This document shows positions 51,290 through 59,696 of a stretch of 64,000 nt of DNA, in pieces. A model generated the notes under the pieces. That model saw only the letters and a list, made by a program, of their open reading frames with translations. It made no database searches and was not told the origin of the DNA. The DNA is from Dyadobacter sp. MSC1_007 (GTDB taxonomy: Bacteria > Bacteroidota > Bacteroidia > Cytophagales > Spirosomataceae): assembly GCF_023667495.1 (NCBI RefSeq), contig NZ_JAMOZL010000011.1:124001-188000 (forward strand). Reading direction: 5' to 3'. Made by a program: the position numbers and the translations under genes. Numbering within the stretch: the stretch's first letter is position 1; every line of letters starts with the position of its first letter.

Positions 51290-54200
51290 ATGTCCGCGGA
51301 GGAGAATACCAACTATACCAATCTGAAACCCGACCACCGGCCAGTCCCCATCGTTGCGATCGGCGGATCTGCAGGTGGCCAACAGGCCGTTATGGAACTT
51401 TTGCGGCATTTGCCCGCCCATACTGGCCTTGCATACGTCTATATTCAACACCTTTCACCCGACTACCAAAGCCAACTGGAAGTAATACTGGCCGGGGCGA
51501 CTCAGATGACGGTCATCGAAGCCGCTCCATTAATGCCTGTCAAGCCGGATCACCTCTACATTATACCTCCAAATAAGAACATGGAGATCGTCGACGGTGT
51601 ACTGGTACTCACACCCCGAAAACCCCGGCCGCATATTCACCTGCCGATCGATCAGTTTTTTATTTCACTGGCCGAAAGGCAAAAAGATGGTGCGATCGGC
51701 ATCGTATTGTCCGGGATGGCCAGCGACGGTACGCTCGGCCTTAAGGCCATTAAGGTAGCAGGTGGGGTTACATTTGCCCAGGATGAAAGTGCTGCATACG
51801 GTGCAATGCCCCAGTCGGCTATTGCGGAGGGTGTTGTGGATATGGTGCTGTCGCCGAAAGACATCGCCCTGGAAATCGCAAGATTGAGCAAGCACGCGGA
51901 TATTTTTCAGCTGACGAATGAAACCGACGACGCTGCGAACGACGAAATGGCCGACAAGGATCTTGAAAAAGTGCTTTCTTTTGTCAAATCGGCCGTCGGA
52001 GTGGATTTTGGGAGATATAAAAAAACTACCATAAGGAGAAGGATCATACGGCGAATGCTGCTTTACAAGCTGGAAACCGTCCAGGAGTACATCGCTTATT
52101 TTAAGAAGCACCCTGCCGAAGCGACGATCCTTTATAATGATCTGCTGATTAATGTCACCAGTTTTTTCCGGGACGAGCAAACCATGGAATATCTGAAAAA
52201 GGAGATACTCCCGGACATTATCAAAGGCAAGCGCCCAGGCGAGGCCATCCGGATATGGGTTGCTGCATGCTCCACCGGACAGGAAGCGTATTCCATCGCG
52301 ATGATGATCATGGAAATACTGGGAGACCGGGCTGCGAGCGTACCGGTTCAGTTATTTGCGACGGATCTGAGCGAAAGCGCGATTGCCAAAGCAAGGCTTG
52401 GGATTTATGCCAAGAGTGAAATCAAGGAGATTTCCCGCCGGCGTCTCGACCGTTTTTTCTCAAAAGTCGATGACCGTTACCGCATTAACAAGCCTGTAAG
52501 GGACTTTTGTGTTTTTGCTCCCCATAATCTGCTAAGTGATCCTCCGTTTTCCCGCCTCGACCTGGTTAGCTGCCGTAACCTGCTGATTTATCTGGACGAT
52601 GTACTGCAAAAGAAGGCTCTGGCGACATTCCATTACGCATTGAACCCTGATGGTGTACTGGTACTGGGCAAATCCGAAGCAGTGGGAAGCTCACCATCGC
52701 ATTTTTCCCAGATTCAGAAAGAGTTCAAGATATTTGCCCGCAAGAACAATACACTCGCGAGGATCCCGGCGGTAATGACCGTCAGAAGAAGCGTGACGCC
52801 ACTGGATATAAAGGGGCCCGCTTCAAAAAGCGTCGCCATAGATCCTGTTAGCGACCTTGATAAACTGGTTGACAATTGGCTTTTATCTAACCATGTCCCG
52901 GCCAGCGTGGTAGTAGACCAGGACATGGAAATTCTTCAGTTCCGCGGCTCTACAGGGCTTTTCCTGGAACCTGCTTCCGGAAAAGCCAGCCTGAATCTTT
53001 CCAAAATGGCAAGACCTGCGTTGGTATTTGAACTGCGTAACATTATCCACAAGGCAAGAAAATCCTCCATGCCTGCTGCGAAGACAGGGCTTGAAGTGGT
53101 CGTTAATGACAAAACGCATTTCGTGAGTATCAAAGCGATACCCATTACCAGTTCAACCAACCAGCAATTGTTCCTCATCCTTTTTGAAGAACTTAAGGAT
53201 CCTTCGATCGCTGCCAATCTGGCCATCGGAAATAGCGGAAAACAAAATCAGGCACTTGAAGCCGAACTGGCAGCATTGCGGCAGGACCTGCATTCCATTA
53301 TCGAAGAACAGGAAGCAAGTAACGAAGAGTTGCAATCGGCTAATGAGGAAATCGTCAGCAGCAATGAGGAATTACAGAGTATTAATGAGGAGCTCGAAAC
53401 CAGTAAGGAGGAGATCGAGTCAGCGAACGAGGAGTTGCAGACCATCAATCAGGAACTACAAATCCGTAACGACCAGCTTACGGAGTCATATGAATATTCC
53501 GAGGCGATCCTTTCGACGATCAACGAAGCTACCCTCGTTCTGGATGGTGAGCTCAGGATAAAAAGTGCTAACAAGGCATTTTACAAAATTTTCAGGACCG
53601 ATGCGGAGCAGACCGAGGAAAGAATGATCTACGAGCTCGGAAACGGCCAGCTAGACTTCACAGGCTTCCGGGAGGTGATGCAAAATGTCCTCAGCCGCGA
53701 TGTTCCGGTGCAGGGTTTCGAAGTAAATATGAAACTTGCCATCGACGACGAAAGGACAATGCTCATCCATGCCAGAAATGTGGTTCTCCACCAGAAGCAT
53801 ACTATACTGCTGGTTTTTGAGGACATTACCGAGCACAGAAAGGCGCGGAACTTGCTGGAAGAGCGCCAGCAATGGCTTAAAGAGCTTGTAGACAACGCTA
53901 CCGCATTCATCTGGGTAGCCGGTGTCGACGGCCAGGTCAACTTCTTCAACCAGGCATGGCGTGACTTCACCGGACAGACCTCCGACAGGAATAACCGACA
54001 GACATTCCTGGAAATTATCCATCCGGAAGACAGGCAATCGTATCAGGAGGTGTCTTCCGACGGCATAAGGAACAACAAGCCATACAGCATTGAATACAGG
54101 CTCCGGCGAAGAGATGGCGAATATAGATGGGTGCTTGAAAATACCAAACCTATGCTGTCGGGTTCGGGAAAAGTGACGGGCTACATTGGTACCTGTACGG

Positions 54201-55429
54201 ATATTCATTTGCAAAAAACACTTACCGAACAGCTCAATTTGCATGTGGAAGAGCGAACCAGCGAGCTAAAAAAGGCCAATGCCAACTTGCAGGCTGTGCT
54301 CGACAGCTCACCCGCCTCGATCGGGTTTTTCAAGGCCGTCGCCCCGGAGGGTAAAGGCGCCGTGGATTTCGTACTGGCTGTCTGCAACCAAAAATTCGCC
54401 GCTAGTTTGAACAAGGAAGTTTCGGAACTGATCGGAAGAAGAGCTTCGGGATTATACCCTGCCCAGCAATTGGAACGCATGCGGGACGTCCTGAATGGCA
54501 ATGGCACCTATTATGAGGAGATTTGCGTGGAGGAAGGCAAGAAATGGCTGGGCGTTTCTATTAGCCGCCATGATCATGGGACAGCTATTACCCAGCTTGA
54601 TATTACTCCCCTGAAAGTTGTACAGTTCGAGCAGGAAGCGCTGATCCGCCAGCTGGAAGGATCTTATGAAATGATCGGCTCGCTTTCCGTCATGAAAGAA
54701 TATGTACAGCACCGCGGCTCCTTTTTGAGATCTGCTTTTCATGATCTCAGGGGCAGCTTTGGCATTATCTCCGGTGCTGCCACCATCCTCAACATCATGG
54801 ATACCGAGGAAGACCGTTCCCGCACATTGGATATGATCCAGCGAAACCTTGGACAAGTGGCCCAGATGATGAACCAGCTGCTGGATTACTCGCGGCTGGA
54901 ATCGGGACAGGAAGTCGTGGAGATCAGCCGCTTCGACGTCTCGCAGATGCTGATAGAACTTTGCGAAGGCTCCAAAACCATTGCCGCAAAAAAAGACCTG
55001 CTTATAACCTTCAATGGCACCGAAAGCATCGTAGTTGAAAGTGATTTAGTGAAGGTGCGGCGGATAGCTCAGAACCTTGTGCTCAATGCATTAAAGTATA
55101 CAGGCGGCGGAAAAGTGAACATCCACTGGGAAAGCTTGCCACCTTCGGCCGGGTATCCCGAACCCCACTGGCAACTGACCGTGGCCGACACAGGGCCGGG
55201 AATCCCTCAGATACTCATTGACAAATTAATAGCCCCTGCGACAGGCGATACGTTGGACATGCGTCTCATACACGATCATGAATCCGACGGATCGGGTTTA
55301 AACGCGGGAGAAGGAATCGGACTGTTTATCGTCAAACGCCTTTGTGAAATGCTGCGGGCTAAGATGTACATCCATAGCGATGCCAACACCGGCACCACTT
55401 TCCGGATTATATTCCCCATCTCCCTATAA
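51290..55429 (+). CDS. CheB-CheR-PAS-histidine kinase fusion protein
   Basis: Cytoplasmic multi-domain signalling protein of 1379 residues. CheB methylesterase about 15-200 (Ser27 in IGGSAGG, His in IQHLSPD, Asp in GMASDGT, so the triad is intact); CheR methyltransferase about 215-470 (TSFFRDEQTMEYL, WVAACSTGQEAYSIAMM, FCVFAPHNLLSDPPFSRLDL); a long Glu/Asn/Ser coiled coil about 645-720; three PAS-like regions about 730-1110; HisKA with SAFHDLRGSFG (His1151) and an HATPase (NLVLNALKYTGG, DTGPGIP). No membrane segment. Unlike classical chemotaxis, both methylation enzymes sit on one kinase chain; the methylated target is unknown. Confidence 0.93.
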   Translation: MSAEENTNYTNLKPDHRPVPIVAIGGSAGGQQAVMELLRHLPAHTGLAYVYIQHLSPDYQSQLEVILAGATQMTVIEAAPLMPVKPDHLYIIPPNKNMEIVDGVLVLTPRKPRPHIHLPIDQFFISLAERQKDGAIGIVLSGMASDGTLGLKAIKVAGGVTFAQDESAAYGAMPQSAIAEGVVDMVLSPKDIALEIARLSKHADIFQLTNETDDAANDEMADKDLEKVLSFVKSAVGVDFGRYKKTTIRRRIIRRMLLYKLETVQEYIAYFKKHPAEATILYNDLLINVTSFFRDEQTMEYLKKEILPDIIKGKRPGEAIRIWVAACSTGQEAYSIAMMIMEILGDRAASVPVQLFATDLSESAIAKARLGIYAKSEIKEISRRRLDRFFSKVDDRYRINKPVRDFCVFAPHNLLSDPPFSRLDLVSCRNLLIYLDDVLQKKALATFHYALNPDGVLVLGKSEAVGSSPSHFSQIQKEFKIFARKNNTLARIPAVMTVRRSVTPLDIKGPASKSVAIDPVSDLDKLVDNWLLSNHVPASVVVDQDMEILQFRGSTGLFLEPASGKASLNLSKMARPALVFELRNIIHKARKSSMPAAKTGLEVVVNDKTHFVSIKAIPITSSTNQQLFLILFEELKDPSIAANLAIGNSGKQNQALEAELAALRQDLHSIIEEQEASNEELQSANEEIVSSNEELQSINEELETSKEEIESANEELQTINQELQIRNDQLTESYEYSEAILSTINEATLVLDGELRIKSANKAFYKIFRTDAEQTEERMIYELGNGQLDFTGFREVMQNVLSRDVPVQGFEVNMKLAIDDERTMLIHARNVVLHQKHTILLVFEDITEHRKARNLLEERQQWLKELVDNATAFIWVAGVDGQVNFFNQAWRDFTGQTSDRNNRQTFLEIIHPEDRQSYQEVSSDGIRNNKPYSIEYRLRRRDGEYRWVLENTKPMLSGSGKVTGYIGTCTDIHLQKTLTEQLNLHVEERTSELKKANANLQAVLDSSPASIGFFKAVAPEGKGAVDFVLAVCNQKFAASLNKEVSELIGRRASGLYPAQQLERMRDVLNGNGTYYEEICVEEGKKWLGVSISRHDHGTAITQLDITPLKVVQFEQEALIRQLEGSYEMIGSLSVMKEYVQHRGSFLRSAFHDLRGSFGIISGAATILNIMDTEEDRSRTLDMIQRNLGQVAQMMNQLLDYSRLESGQEVVEISRFDVSQMLIELCEGSKTIAAKKDLLITFNGTESIVVESDLVKVRRIAQNLVLNALKYTGGGKVNIHWESLPPSAGYPEPHWQLTVADTGPGIPQILIDKLIAPATGDTLDMRLIHDHESDGSGLNAGEGIGLFIVKRLCEMLRAKMYIHSDANTGTTFRIIFPISL

Positions 55430-55477
55430 TCCCCTGGCATAAATTTTTGAAGGGAAACCCCATCTTGAAAATAATGT

Positions 55478-55523
55478 AAAAGAAGTGGCATCCGATGTAT
55501 TAGGCATCGGAGCCACTTCTTTC
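55478..55523 (+). terminator. Strong stem-loop after the CheB-CheR-kinase gene
   Basis: AGAAGTGGCATCCGATG pairs with CATCGGAGCCACTTCT (55505-55520) with one bulged base and a seven-base loop. A-rich sequence precedes and TTTC follows, so it could terminate in either direction. It separates the fusion-kinase gene from the SDR gene. Confidence 0.65.
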
Positions 55524-55539
55524 TATCAAAAACATCAAT

Positions 55540-56337
55540 ATGGAAACCTCAGGAAAATTTGCACTCATTACAGGCGCTACCAGCGGAATAGGTCTGGAAC
55601 TTGCCAAACTTTTCGCAAAAGATGGCTACAACCTGATTATCACTGCAAGGAGCATCGCTGAACTTGAAGAAACACGCAGCTTACTCCAAACGGAAGGAAT
55701 ACGGGTCATCACCATCGCCAAGGATCTTTTTGACCGTGAACAGGCATTCTCGCTGTATGCGGAAATCAAGGAACGAAGGATTGAAATAGACGTGCTGGTC
55801 AATAACGCCGGACAAGGCGTCTATGGCAAATTCGACGAAACCGATATCGACCGCGAACTAATGATCATCGATCTCAATATCGCTTCCCTGGTCATACTCA
55901 CCAAATGCTTTTTAAGAGATATGGTCGAGCGCAGGTCCGGCAAAATACTTAACCTTGCCTCGATCGCCAGCAGAATGCCCGGCCCCTGGCAAGCCGTTTA
56001 CCATGGCACAAAGGCCTTTGTTCTTTCGTTTACCGAGGCCATTCGGGAGGAGATTAAGGATACAGGCGTTACCGTTACCGCATTACTGCCAGGCGTAACC
56101 GATACCGATTTCTTCAATAAGGCAGATATGCAGGATAGCAAAGCCGTGCAGGACGAAGATAAAATGGCCGACCCTGCTGTGGTGGCCCGCGACGGCTATG
56201 AAGCGCTGATGGAAGGCCGTGACAAAGTCGTTTCCGGGTTGAAAAACAAGTTACAGGTCGCTATGAGCGCTGTAATGCCCGACAGCGCTGTTGCCCACCA
56301 GATGGCTGAGCAGCAAAAACCAGCCGGTTTGGAATGA
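55540..56337 (+). CDS. Short-chain dehydrogenase/reductase (SDR)
   Basis: NAD(P)-dependent oxidoreductase of 265 residues. Cofactor motif TGATSGIG (11-18), NNAG, catalytic Ser in NLASIAS, Tyr154 and Lys158 (YHGTK). The TARS following the second strand suggests NADP preference. Length and motifs are those of classical SDRs; substrate unknown. It stands between signalling genes; whether it shares their promoter is doubtful because a stem-loop precedes it. Confidence 0.92.
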   Translation: METSGKFALITGATSGIGLELAKLFAKDGYNLIITARSIAELEETRSLLQTEGIRVITIAKDLFDREQAFSLYAEIKERRIEIDVLVNNAGQGVYGKFDETDIDRELMIIDLNIASLVILTKCFLRDMVERRSGKILNLASIASRMPGPWQAVYHGTKAFVLSFTEAIREEIKDTGVTVTALLPGVTDTDFFNKADMQDSKAVQDEDKMADPAVVARDGYEALMEGRDKVVSGLKNKLQVAMSAVMPDSAVAHQMAEQQKPAGLE

Positions 56338-56356
56338 ACAACTAATCTGCCGCACC

Positions 56357-56605
56357 ATGAAAATCGGTCCGCGACTTTTGAAACAATTAGAGAAACGGTA
56401 CGAACCCGACTCGATGATTACCCAAAAAGTGGGGAGACACGATGCTGTATTCAAGACTGACGACCTGGGCAACCCGGTGGTCCTCTTTATCGGCACCCTG
56501 ACCGGCGAGGGCAAAATCAAAGGTGAACGGTTTACACGGGTGCTTGTCAAAGACCCCAAAGGCAATATCATCAAAGATCACTGGGACAGAAAAGGAAGCA
56601 CCTGA
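56357..56605 (+). CDS. Small conserved-looking hypothetical protein, 82 residues
   Basis: Start at 56357 (MKIGPRLLKQLEKRYEPDSMITQKVGRHD), 19 bases after the SDR stop; a longer frame to 56291 runs into the SDR gene. Basic, soluble, with alternating strands (AVFKTDDLGNPVVLFIGTL, RFTRVLVKDPKGNIIKDHW). No family recognised. Eleven bases separate it from the CheB gene, so SDR, this gene and CheB are likely one transcript. Confidence 0.7.
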   Translation: MKIGPRLLKQLEKRYEPDSMITQKVGRHDAVFKTDDLGNPVVLFIGTLTGEGKIKGERFTRVLVKDPKGNIIKDHWDRKGST

Positions 56606-56616
56606 CACACTCCGTT

Positions 56617-57630
56617 ATGCAAAAACACGACATGATTGTTATCGGCTCATCTGCGGGAGGGGTAACTGCACTAAAAGAGTTATTATGCGCATTTCCCAAG
56701 GGCACAGAGGCATCGTTTTTCGTAATACAGCACCTTGCGCCCGATTCGAAAAGTTATCTCGCCCCAATCCTCGACAAAGTGACGGAGCTTCCGGTAACAG
56801 TGCCCGCCGACATGGAACCGGTCAGGTCGGGCCACATTTACGTCGCCCCACCCGACCATCACATTGTAGTGGAAAAAGGTCACATGCTAGTCAGAAAAGG
56901 ACCGAAAGAGAACCGCTTCCGGCCGTCGATCGACGTAACGATGCGCTCGCTCGCCTATGCCTACGAAGGGCGGGTGATTGGTATTGTGCTTACGGGGCGG
57001 CTTAGTGACGGGACTTCAGGCCTTTGGACCATCAAAGAAATGGGCGGGACCGTCATCGTTCAGGACCCGGAGGAGGCGCTCTTCCCCTCCATGCCCGACA
57101 GTGTGCTGAAAGCGGTGCAGGTAGACCATGTCCTTCCCCTTCGGGAAATAGGTCCGATGGTGAACACCCTCATCGGGCGGCCCGTCGCTGCGCAGGTAAA
57201 CACCGACAAACCCGCGTTGGAAAGAATGAAGGTTGAAATCGATATTGCCGCGCAACAAAACGCCCTTGAAAAGGGCATCATGCATATGGGAGAAAAAACG
57301 AGCCTGACCTGTCCCGAATGCGGCGGAATGCTCACCGGAATCCGGGAAGGTAAGTTAATGAGGTACCGGTGCCATACGGGTCATGGCTATTCGGGAGATT
57401 CGCTTTGGGCCGGGATAGCCGAAGGGATAGAAGTGCGCCTCTGGCAGGCAGTCCGCACCATGGAAGAAGCAGTCATTTTCCTTGAACAGACCGCAACAGA
57501 ACACAGCAATTCAGGCAACAAAGCCGAATCCGACCGCTTTTCCAAGCGCGCAGAAGAGATACTCAAACGGTCAAAAGTACTACTCGATTTTATTTACCAA
57601 ACCAAATCGATTCCAGAGGGGGTGATTTGA
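56617..57630 (+). CDS. Stand-alone CheB-type methylesterase with C-terminal zinc-ribbon-like region
   Basis: 337 residues. Methylesterase domain about 1-190 with Ser12 (IGSSAGG), His (IQHLAPD) and Asp (GRLSDGTSG). No receiver domain, unlike enteric CheB, so phosphorylation does not control it directly. The C-terminal 130 residues contain CPECGG...RCHTGHGYS, a probable metal site, followed by helices (LWQAVRTMEEAVIFLEQTA). Homologues of this shape are common in non-motile Bacteroidota. The stop is immediately followed by a long purine tract. Confidence 0.92.
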   Translation: MQKHDMIVIGSSAGGVTALKELLCAFPKGTEASFFVIQHLAPDSKSYLAPILDKVTELPVTVPADMEPVRSGHIYVAPPDHHIVVEKGHMLVRKGPKENRFRPSIDVTMRSLAYAYEGRVIGIVLTGRLSDGTSGLWTIKEMGGTVIVQDPEEALFPSMPDSVLKAVQVDHVLPLREIGPMVNTLIGRPVAAQVNTDKPALERMKVEIDIAAQQNALEKGIMHMGEKTSLTCPECGGMLTGIREGKLMRYRCHTGHGYSGDSLWAGIAEGIEVRLWQAVRTMEEAVIFLEQTATEHSNSGNKAESDRFSKRAEEILKRSKVLLDFIYQTKSIPEGVI

Positions 57631-57826
57631 AGGGAGGAAGGGGAGGAAGGAGGAGGGACGAAGGGGGAAAGGGAGGAAAGGAGGAGGGTGGAAAAGATGA
57701 ACGGAGGAAAGGATGAAGGGAGGATGGAAGTGCCCCCTTCTACCTTTGTCCCTTTTTCCCTTTCCTCCTTTCCTCCATCCTCCCTTTCCTCCCTTCTCCC
57801 TTCCTCCCCTCCCCCCTCCCCTTCCT
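57631..57826. repeat. Purine tract (57631-57730) followed by pyrimidine tract (57733-57826)
   Basis: About 100 almost uninterrupted purines built from degenerate GGAGGAA/GGGACGAA-like 7-8-base units are followed, after a two-base gap, by about 94 pyrimidines of matching composition. Together they can fold into a long imperfect hairpin with apex near GAAG-TGCCCC-CTTC. It begins directly after the CheB stop codon; a second element of the same kind lies at 59356-59696. No coding function seen; the remaining bases to 57903 are plain leader sequence of the next gene. Confidence 0.85.
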
Positions 57827-57903
57827 GGCATAGCTTTTTAAAAAAAGCCGCCCTAAAGATGAGCTGTTATGCTCTTAGTTTAAACCATTCAACTTTAATT
57901 TTT

Positions 57904-59355
57904 ATGGCTAAAGATAGATCGGGGGGATTTCATCCCGCCAAAGGAAAACCATCGGGAGCAGACAAACAGGAAGGGTTGGGCATTTCTACCGCTCCGCCGG
58001 AGCAAATAGAAGAATACCTGGAAAGGACCGATCAGTACGTTCAGGATGACACTACTTTGGATCCGTCCGTTAAGGTGAGGCATCCCAATCGTAATGTGTC
58101 CAAAAATGACGGCACATTCAAAGGCAAAGCAAATCTTCATGAGTCGGACACGACCATCAAAATGGCCGTCGATGATACCGTCGAAACGGTTCCCGAAGAG
58201 CTCACCGGCCATCCGGACAGAGCATTATTCGCCGAACTGGCCGAATACCGGTCGGAAATATGTGCGACGATTTACCTGCCTACGCACCAGTTCGGCGTAG
58301 CGGTCAATGAGAAGCAGGACGCTATTTTGTTCAAGAATGCGCTGAAAGAGCTGACGGCTATGCTCAAAGAGCAGGAAACCGAAAATGCACGCATCGAACG
58401 GCTGCTGACGCCTGGTTACGAACTGTTACAGGACGATCAGTTCTGGGCCAGGATGAGAAATGGTCTTGCGGTATTTATTTCCGAAGGTTATTTCAAATAC
58501 ATTAAAATGCCTATTGTGCCGGATTATGAACTTTCGATAGAAAGCCGTTTCTATATGACCCCGCTCGTCCCGGTGATAGCAAGCAAGGAATATTTTTACC
58601 TGCTGGTGCTAAGCAAGCAGCAATGCAAGCTTTTTCGGGCCGACGCCTTCGGGATGGAACCTGTGGAAGTGCCAGGGTTACCCAATGGCGTGACGGCGGT
58701 AAAGAAATTACCGGATAACGACGCCTTCACATACAGTGAAGGAACAGGTTCACGTGCAGGTGGTCCCGACCTTCCTGGGGCGGCGGGTGGCAATCCGGAG
58801 ATTAAGGACAATATCACCGTGTATTTCGAAGCGGTCGACGATGTGCTTTTCCGTGAGATATTTAACAAGGAAAATGCGCCGCTACTGCTGGCCGGGGGCG
58901 AGAATATGATCCCGATTTACAAGGCGGCATGCCACTACCATAATGTATACAAAGATGCACTTACCGGCAGTCATGAGCACGACGAGCGCCATGCCCTGTA
59001 CAACCAGGCAAAGGAAATCATGGCACCAATCTTCCAGGAGCCGCTCGATAAAGCCCTGACCATATTTGCCAACCAGTCGGCAACGGAACTGACTTCGTCC
59101 ATCATAGCTGACATCATCCCTGCGGCATTCTACGGCCGTATTTCGCACCTGTTTGCCGAAAAAGGTCAGCACATATGGGGAGAGTTTGATGAAAATACCT
59201 CGGAGCTAAAACTGCATGATCAGCAAGGGGAAAATTCCCGGGACCTGCTGGACCTGGCCGTGATCAAAACACTCACCCAGGGCGGGGAAGTATACCTGCT
59301 GGATCGCGAGCAAATGCCAGCACCTTCGCAGTTGGCGGCGGTGTTTAGGTATTAG
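57904..59355 (+). CDS. baeRF-family protein (bacterial archaeo-eukaryotic release factor-like)
   Basis: 483 residues; start at 57904 (MAKDRSGGFHPAKGKPSGADKQ), because the longer frame reads through the low-complexity tract. After a polar 80-residue leader the protein matches the baeRF pattern: AELAEYRSEICATIYLPTHQFG, LLTPGYELLQDDQFWARMRNGLAVFIS, FYMTPLVPVIASKEYFYLLVLSKQQCKLFRAD, IFNKENAPLLLAGGENMIPIYK, and a C-terminal LLDLAVIKTLTQGGEVYLLDREQMP. Proteins of this family are thought to act on stalled or hibernating ribosomes; direct evidence is scarce. Flanked on both sides by purine/pyrimidine mirror tracts. Confidence 0.8.
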   Translation: MAKDRSGGFHPAKGKPSGADKQEGLGISTAPPEQIEEYLERTDQYVQDDTTLDPSVKVRHPNRNVSKNDGTFKGKANLHESDTTIKMAVDDTVETVPEELTGHPDRALFAELAEYRSEICATIYLPTHQFGVAVNEKQDAILFKNALKELTAMLKEQETENARIERLLTPGYELLQDDQFWARMRNGLAVFISEGYFKYIKMPIVPDYELSIESRFYMTPLVPVIASKEYFYLLVLSKQQCKLFRADAFGMEPVEVPGLPNGVTAVKKLPDNDAFTYSEGTGSRAGGPDLPGAAGGNPEIKDNITVYFEAVDDVLFREIFNKENAPLLLAGGENMIPIYKAACHYHNVYKDALTGSHEHDERHALYNQAKEIMAPIFQEPLDKALTIFANQSATELTSSIIADIIPAAFYGRISHLFAEKGQHIWGEFDENTSELKLHDQQGENSRDLLDLAVIKTLTQGGEVYLLDREQMPAPSQLAAVFRY

Positions 59356-59696
59356 GGAAGAGGGAGGAAAAGGGGGGAAGGGAGGAAGGAGGAAGGGATA
59401 AAGGTGGAAGGAAAAAGGACGAAGGGAGGAAGGGACAAAGGAGGAAGGGACGAAGGAGGGAAGGGAAAAGGGACGAAGGGAGGAAGGTATTAGGGGGGAA
59501 CGAAAATATCAGTCTGAGCGCACGGGGTCGCCCGGCGGCCGAAGACGGTCGATACGGTGATCCCATCCCTCCTTTCATCCTCTTCCTCCCCTTTCCCTTC
59601 GTCCTTTCCTCCCCTCCTCCCTTTCCTCCCTTTTCTCCCTTCCTCCTTTTCTTTCCCCTTCGTCCCTTCCTCCCCTTCCTCCCCTCCTCCCCCTTC
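59356..59696. repeat. Second purine/pyrimidine mirror element between convergent genes
   Basis: Purine-rich arm about 59356-59506 with recurring GGGACGAA, GGAGGAA and GGGACAAA units, a mixed GC-rich centre (about 59507-59560, including CCCGGCGGCC), and a pyrimidine arm 59561-59696. The purine arm starts right after the baeRF-like stop and the pyrimidine arm ends at the stop of the convergent oxidoreductase, so on each coding strand the stop is followed by purines. Could act as a bidirectional terminator or form triplex/G-rich structures. This gene-free stretch holds nothing else that I can see. Confidence 0.85.

Noticed and set aside
57688-57903. 72-codon upstream extension of the baeRF-like gene
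   Set aside because: Translates the purine/pyrimidine tract into Gly/Lys/Ser/Pro repeats; family-like sequence begins only after the ATG at 57904.
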